A DNA stretch of 64,000 bases. Source: Nageia nagi (lineage: Eukaryota; Pinophyta). The notes beneath the pieces were generated by a model. That model was not told the DNA's origin. It saw only the letters and a list, made by a program, of their open reading frames with translations, and ran no database searches. Each line of letters starts with the position of its first letter. Position 1 is the stretch's first letter. The stretch spans positions 125,612,001 through 125,676,000 of the forward strand of contig JBITNC010000001.1 of the NCBI GenBank assembly GCA_050084985.1. The letters run 5' to 3'. The position numbers and the translations under genes were made by a program. Below, one piece after another: positions 58,464 to 64,000 of the stretch.

Positions 58464-61400
58464 TTTTTTTGGAATTGTAATGGTTTGAAACATTCACAAA
58501 ATAGATCAATCATCTTTGGGAAGGTATAAATTTTTATAGAATTATCCAATTGAGTTGATTCTTTTTGCATTGGATATCTATCGAAAATAGCTTTCCAACA
58601 AGTATATGCATGCCTATATTTATTGAATATTTGACCTTCATTCAAGATGTTTTCCTCCAAACTATCTTTTTCAAGGAAGTTGTTACACTAGTGCTAACAC
58701 TACAACTAACATCTGTGATGGTGTTTCTAAGGAATTTGGATGTAATATTTAGTATTCATATTGCTTAGCATGTTAATACGCTAATTATAATTCTAGGGAC
58801 CAAGTATTGCTCATAGAGACTATAGTTAACACTAGATAAGACCTAACTTGACAATTCAACTTGACACCTGAGTGGACACCTAACTTTGTTAGTGCCAATG
58901 TTGGAGAAACAAAACATGTATGGGTAGAAGCTAAAGCAGTCTAGGTAGTTTTGAAGCATCATGAAAGTTGGAGAATCATTGGAAACTTGAAGGGACACTA
59001 GTTTTGAATTTGTTTATTCCCCTAGTGATTTTATGAATAATCCAACAATCTAAGAGGAGGATACACAAAAACCATAGGAGATGGAATGACCTAGTGGAGT
59101 TTTATTCTTATTGTATTCCCACTAGCATACCATGTTACCATTGTTGGTTACAGACTATTAGATGGAGACTAGAATCTATGAATAAAAGAGCTTCATAAGA
59201 ATGGAGATCCTTTCCATTCTCCATGTTGTAATATTGGTTAGATAGGCAATATGATAGCCATTATAATCAAGTAAAGTCATAGTATAGGGTGAACAAAATT
59301 ATAATCATTATGTGCTATTTCATTCCTTATGTGCTAAGTAGATCAATGATTTAATAGTGAAAATTATACTGTTGAGAGCATACTATATTTGTGGGAGGTA
59401 TAGTGTGTGAGTCTAGTGTACAAACAAAGAAATGTAAAAAAAATAATATTATCCAAGAGAGTAATAAAAGAAGGAGCTTGAAAATCTTTCACAAACATGA
59501 TGGAAGAGAGAGTTCTAGATCATGGGATGACAAAACCAAAAAGAATATGTTGTTACAAATACTAGCACCAACATTAAGTTGAGTGCTAACATTATTGTAG
59601 CAATAGGGAAAAAGAGCCTGAAGATGATTTGGTTGAGCTTGAAGGAGCCAAAGGGTCATGAGAGCTAAAAGTGCAAATGTCCAAAATATTGAGGCAACAT
59701 TCAAACTACTTGTGGTTGTAAGTTCCTTCCTTGTTTCAAGAATCAAATCATGAAGAAATCCATAAAAAGGGGATGTACTCTCACATTGTAAGGAAAATTT
59801 ATAAATCTTGTTGTTCTTCATGCAGATGTGCATTATTTTATTGGTTATAAAATTAGTAATTATGCATATTAAGAACATATAAAGGATTGAGAAAATGAAA
59901 GCAATAAAATTCTAAAATTTGTAATTAAGGATCCTTTGAAATCCATAGGCTTAAGGTGATTACAAATCAATCCTCTAAGCACATCAAACTTATAATATTT
60001 GATTCATAAATATATAAAAGATTGAAATTGGATACTATTTCACCTAAGATTTGAAATGTGATGATATAGAAAAATTATTATTATTATTATTATTTTTTAT
60101 TTCTAATATTGTATGATTTAGAAAATGTTTGAATTTATTTTTAATATATTAGATAAAACTATTTGATGCTTTGTCTTTCTTTTTGACGATATCAAGGAAA
60201 ATAAATTTTCATGATTCATTTCTCATAAATTATTATGTGATGAAAGGGATGAGATGTTGATATCCACAAAGAGATCTCTATTGTTTCAAGAATACGATAG
60301 ATAAAAAATGCAAAAATTGAGGATATACAAAGTACACACAATAAGGGAAGCTTATGTTAGATATGTGACAAACTAGTACATGCTAATAGATGATTCTTCA
60401 ATACAAAAGTAAAAGTGAACATGAGCTTCAAATGAAATAAGATTTTTATGTTAGACATCAAGTAATCTCTTATGTGATCACAATCATATTCTCTTTTTGT
60501 GTGTATGTATACAACTACTTGAGTTAATTTTATATATTTAAAGTAAGTTTTTATTCCTTTCCAAAGGTTTCCCATTTGAAAATGAAATTTAAAATATCAT
60601 GACAATCTGCCCCATTAATTATACATTTAATTTTAGTTTTATAAATCTTAATAAGAAATATTATAAATATATCTATAACCTACCATATTTTGAATTGACA
60701 TGTGCTTATAGATGGCAAACATATCATCCATGTGAAGGCACAAATTAAAGTCTAAAAACATGTAAATTTAAAATAAAGAATACATTTTAAATGTTTATAT
60801 CCTTGATATATGTAGAGTCTAATTAGGGTATATGATCAATATCAAATGGATAAAATAGAAATAGGATAATTTTAAACCTTTGATTACTTTCCCTTGGTTC
60901 TTCTTTAGAATATATCTACTTATAAATAAATGTATAATAAAGAATCATAAAGATATTTGAAGCAACATTGATTGTACCAAATTCTATCAAAAAATCTTAA
61001 TCCATAAATTAAAAACTAAAAATCACACCATCAAATGATACTATAGGCCATTGAATATACAATTATAATACTTAGCCTTTAGTCATGCCCCAACATTAAG
61101 TCTTGTATTTTTATGGTTAAATTTTGCATCCTTTGATGAATCATCAAAGCATGTGATGTGATAAAAGATAGTCTAGTGATTAATAGTCAACATGGGATCC
61201 ATCAATCCCTTTTTAGAATAAATATTAGTTTAAATATTAACCAAAGATGTCTCCTTTTACTATTATTTCCTATAAATATATGATTAAATTCAAAATTCAC
61301 TCCTCAAATGAGTTATTGAATTATCATTATCATATCTAATTATTAAAATGGAATGTTGAAATAAAAATCAACCTTAGCTTTAGGTTGGTGTCTATTTAAT

Positions 61401-61739
61401 CAAGTAATAAGTAAAAAAATGTAAAGTGAGTAATGATGTAAAAAACATGAAAAATAAATCTATAAAACAAAAATTATAGCTTTCAAATGTTGACATACTT
61501 TCCAAAAGAAAAACTAGAGTGCACACACATTGAAATATGTTATAGCTTAGAAAATTATGTTTCTTTATTTTTTATACCCAAAATCATGTACAATGTAATG
61601 AGTGAGTGCTACAAAGTCTCAAACACTCCAATCCACTAATTATCCTACTATTACATTCAAAAGAATAATGACAAACTAAGATGTTCTTTTATGAAAATCA
61701 TAGGAATCTTACCACTTTTCACATTTTAAAATGGTACAA
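58464..61739. other. Unassigned AT-rich interval
   Basis: I find no gene, LTR pair or tandem array in these 3.3 kb. A 129-codon minus-strand open frame at 59,489-59,878 has a hydrophobic centre (FWTFALLALMTLWLL) but no recognised relative. An (ATT)n microsatellite lies at 60,074-60,093. Confidence 0.45.
60074..60093. repeat. (ATT)n microsatellite
   Basis: Perfect ATT repeat of about seven units followed by a T-run. Confidence 0.9.
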
Positions 61740-61792
61740 GGCGAGAAAGGAATAACCAAGCATTTGGAGCACCTAGATGATCTGAAGGAAAT

Positions 61793-62800
61793 ATGGGAGA
61801 TCAAAGAGGTGGAGAAGGATTGAATCTAATAAGGAATCAGCCTCGAAAAGGAATTCGAGAGGAGACTAGAGGAATTATCTATAGGAAAGCTGAAGTAAAC
61901 TTTATTATGAATATTAAGGATGATTTTTTAGATAAGAATCTTGGAAAACTACAAAAGTGTGTGATTGGTAAGTTTATAGGTTAGTGGTTAGGCTTATCAT
62001 CTCTAAAGGAAATGGTAATAGAAATATGGGACTTGCAAGGTAAGGTAAGCTTTTCCATCCTACCAAAAGGGTTTTTTGCAGTGTACTATGAGCTAGAAAT
62101 CAACTTATCACATGTCCTAGATGATGATATGTGGTTTATAGGTAACTTAGGTTTATTTACAAAATGGTGGTATGATGGATTGAACCTTTAATAGATAATA
62201 TAGCAACAATCCCAATATGGGTGTGTCTCTTTGGCCTTCCCTAGCATCTTTGGACCTTGAAAATAGTGAGATTAATAGGAAACTCCATTGGGGATTTATC
62301 AAAATAGATGAGAATTTTGAGATAAAAGAGAATGCACTCACTACAAGAATCTATGTTAAAATGAATGTTCATGAGTCTTTTCTAGAAGATATCAAGATTA
62401 ATACTAAGTTATTAGAATGGATACAAACATTGGATTATGGGATAATCCCCTTTAGGTGTAGATGGTGTAGAGAAATATGTCACTCAGCTTTTTGTTGTCC
62501 TATGAATTAGGAGGAAAAGATACACTTTTACAATATCTATAAAAACCCTGATCATGAGGATAAAGAATGAAAACAAAAGAATAAGAAACCTTGGGAAAAA
62601 ATTAAGGTGTGTAAACCTAGTAAGAATGAAGGGGAATGTTTAACTCAACTTGTTGAAAATAAAAGGGATGTTATGGTAGAGTTTCAAGGAAATGTCTATA
62701 GATTAACCCCAAGTCTAGAAGACCTCACTAAAAAGCCCTTCTTCCTCCCCACTTCAAATGAAATGGACCCCAAAATCCTATGCAATAATGAAAATAAAGT
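61793..62800 (+). pseudogene. L1-B ORF1 (DUF4283 and zinc knuckle)
   Basis: The frame from 61,793 (MGDQRGGEGLNLI) continues through CVIGKFIG-WLGLSSLKEM, VSFSILPKGFFAVYYELE and DDMWFIGNLGLFTKWWYDG (DUF4283), then in another frame IPIWVCLFGLP-LASLDLEN and the zinc knuckle FRCRWCREICHSAFCCP near 62,454-62,505. It then runs into an acidic, Lys-rich tail to about 62,800. A few stops and shifts. Typical plant L1 ORF1, better kept than in L1-A. Confidence 0.8.
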
Positions 62801-63179
62801 TTAAAACAATTTGAAGATGAAATCCCCTCTTAATTAATGAAACATAATAGAATGTATCAGATGAGGATACCCAAGAGGGTGAGATTGATGATGATGTTGA
62901 AAATCAAGAGGAAGGATTAGAAATTATAGGGAAAGACCCTAATAATGTTAATCTAAATGTTGAACCTTCTATAGATTCAAAATAGGGTAAAGGTAGAAAA
63001 ATAAAATAGTCCTCTAAGGATAATGATACAAAGAATGGCATTCCCAACATCAAGTATCAATTTAACATAAAGAGAACAACATAGTGTGGCATAAATCCAA
63101 AAGAAGGAGGGAACATTAGAATCAAGGAGGCTAGATATTTGGAGTAGAGTGTAGGTGGTAAATCCATCAGGAGAAAGCT

Positions 63180-64000
63180 AAAATGCTGATCATCTCATGG
63201 AACATCTAGGGTTATAGCTTACCTAGAAAATAAAAAGTTACGAGAAATTTATGTAAGTCATACAAACCAGATATCCTTATCTTGTAAGAAACTAAAGTAA
63301 AAGAACACCAATGAAGTAGCTTCAAATAAAAGATTTGGAGAAACTTAGGACTTGAAACTATCAATGCGATTGGGAAGTAAGGTGGTCTTGCCATTTTATG
63401 GAACCCATCCTCAATAAATATTCCAAGAATTTCTTGTGATTTTAGATGATGTATTATTGTTAGAGTTGAATGCATCCAAAGTAAGTTCTCTTTCTTTCTT
63501 TCAAATATATATGCTCCCAATATGCTAAGTGAAAGGAAAAAGTTCTGGAATTTTCTTAAGGGGTATAGAAGAAGTTTTGGTGCATAACCATGGCTTCTTG
63601 GTGTATATTTTAATACTCCATTAAATTTAAAATACAAATATAGAGGATGAGTAAACTTAACAAGAGGTATGTTATATCTAAAAAGTTTCCTTAATGAAGA
63701 AAGGTTGATTGACTTACCTCTAAAAGGTCATAAATACACCTAGTCTAATAGAGGGATTGGTAAGAATTTCATCCAAAGAAGGTTGGACAAGATGGTTTTC
63801 ACAGCAGAGTGGCTTAATACATATCAGAACTTTAATCTCACTTCCCTATCAAGGTTTTCCTTAAATTCCTATTCGTTGATATTAAGCATGGAATCATGAC
63901 ACAAAAATGCCTTGTTCAGATTTGAATTTATGTGGATGACTCATCCAAAATTTAAAGAAAATATAAAAACCTAGTGGAACCAAGATATTCAAGGAACAAC
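63180..64000 (+). pseudogene. L1-B ORF2, endonuclease part (incomplete)
   Basis: The start reads MLIISWNI-GYSLPRK-K, then CKSYKPDILIL-ETKVKEHQ, the first motifs of an apurinic-type endonuclease (SWN..G and D-ILQETK). GGLAILWNPSSINIPRI, LPLKGHKYTWSNRGIGKNF and RRLDKMVFTAEWL follow. Several stops and shifts. The reverse transcriptase would lie past position 64,000. Confidence 0.82.

Larger units (their letters stand above)
61740..64000 (+). mobile_element. L1-B: second L1-type LINE, cut by the window edge
   Basis: ORF1 and the start of ORF2 are present on the plus strand. The 5' boundary is uncertain (near 61,740) because the right end and target duplication are outside the window. Its ORF1 is distinct from that of L1-A, so it is a different family. 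Confidence 0.8.

Noticed and set aside
59489-59878. 129-codon minus-strand frame as a membrane protein gene
   Set aside because: A single hydrophobic stretch in AT-rich DNA, with no relative, no good start context and no exon partners.
1-64000. tRNA, rRNA, CRISPR, operon, riboswitch or other prokaryotic features
   Set aside because: None seen; the sequence is eukaryotic nuclear DNA throughout.

Overview
This window is repeat-dominated, AT-rich nuclear DNA of a seed plant, most likely a conifer. The grounds are decayed Ty1/copia, Ty3/gypsy and L1 elements, a Penelope-like fragment (known in plants from conifers) and a real gene with very long introns. Nothing in it is bacterial or organellar. 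Element names used here (Copia-A, Gypsy-L, Copia-B, Gypsy-T, L1-A, L1-B) are local labels.

Positions 1-37,390 form a four-deep nest of retrotransposons, resolved by target-site duplications (TSDs). Copia-A (+, oldest) is split in its gag at about 962/32,897 by Gypsy-L (+, 963-32,896), a giant element whose LTRs are 5.5 kb (963-6467) and 4.1 kb (28,813-32,896). Gypsy-L is split in its gag by Copia-B (-, 7865-21,951, TSD TAAAC). Copia-B is split near its 3' end by Gypsy-T (-, 8473-17,510, TSD ATATT), which is the best preserved. Copia-A also carries a solo LTR (34,372-34,824) in its integrase. Gypsy-L has two unusual traits: a roughly 950-codon reading frame inside the U3 part of each LTR, and an extra RNase H domain between protease and reverse transcriptase. 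Gypsy-T has its extra RNase H in the usual Tat position, after the first RNase H.

Positions 37,390-43,100 hold no gene I can name. There is a copied piece of Gypsy-L protease, a TATA-like promoter and two segments of less decayed but unidentified sequence.

Positions 43,167-52,388 (-) hold the one intact cellular gene: eight exons joining into a 304-residue protein with a transit-peptide-like start and two C-terminal membrane helices. All seven introns have GT/AG ends and all exon phases fit. Intron 4 is 5.2 kb and contains a Penelope-like element relic with its GIY-YIG endonuclease.

Positions 52,743-58,452 (+) are a full-length L1 LINE with an 11-bp TSD and an A-rich tail, whose 5' end lies 355 bp from the gene's ATG, divergently oriented. 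After 3.3 kb of unassigned sequence, a second L1 starts near 61,740 and runs off the right edge. Apart from the gene, nearly all coding sequence is broken by stops and frameshifts, many of the G-to-A / C-to-T type expected of methylated, silenced repeats.
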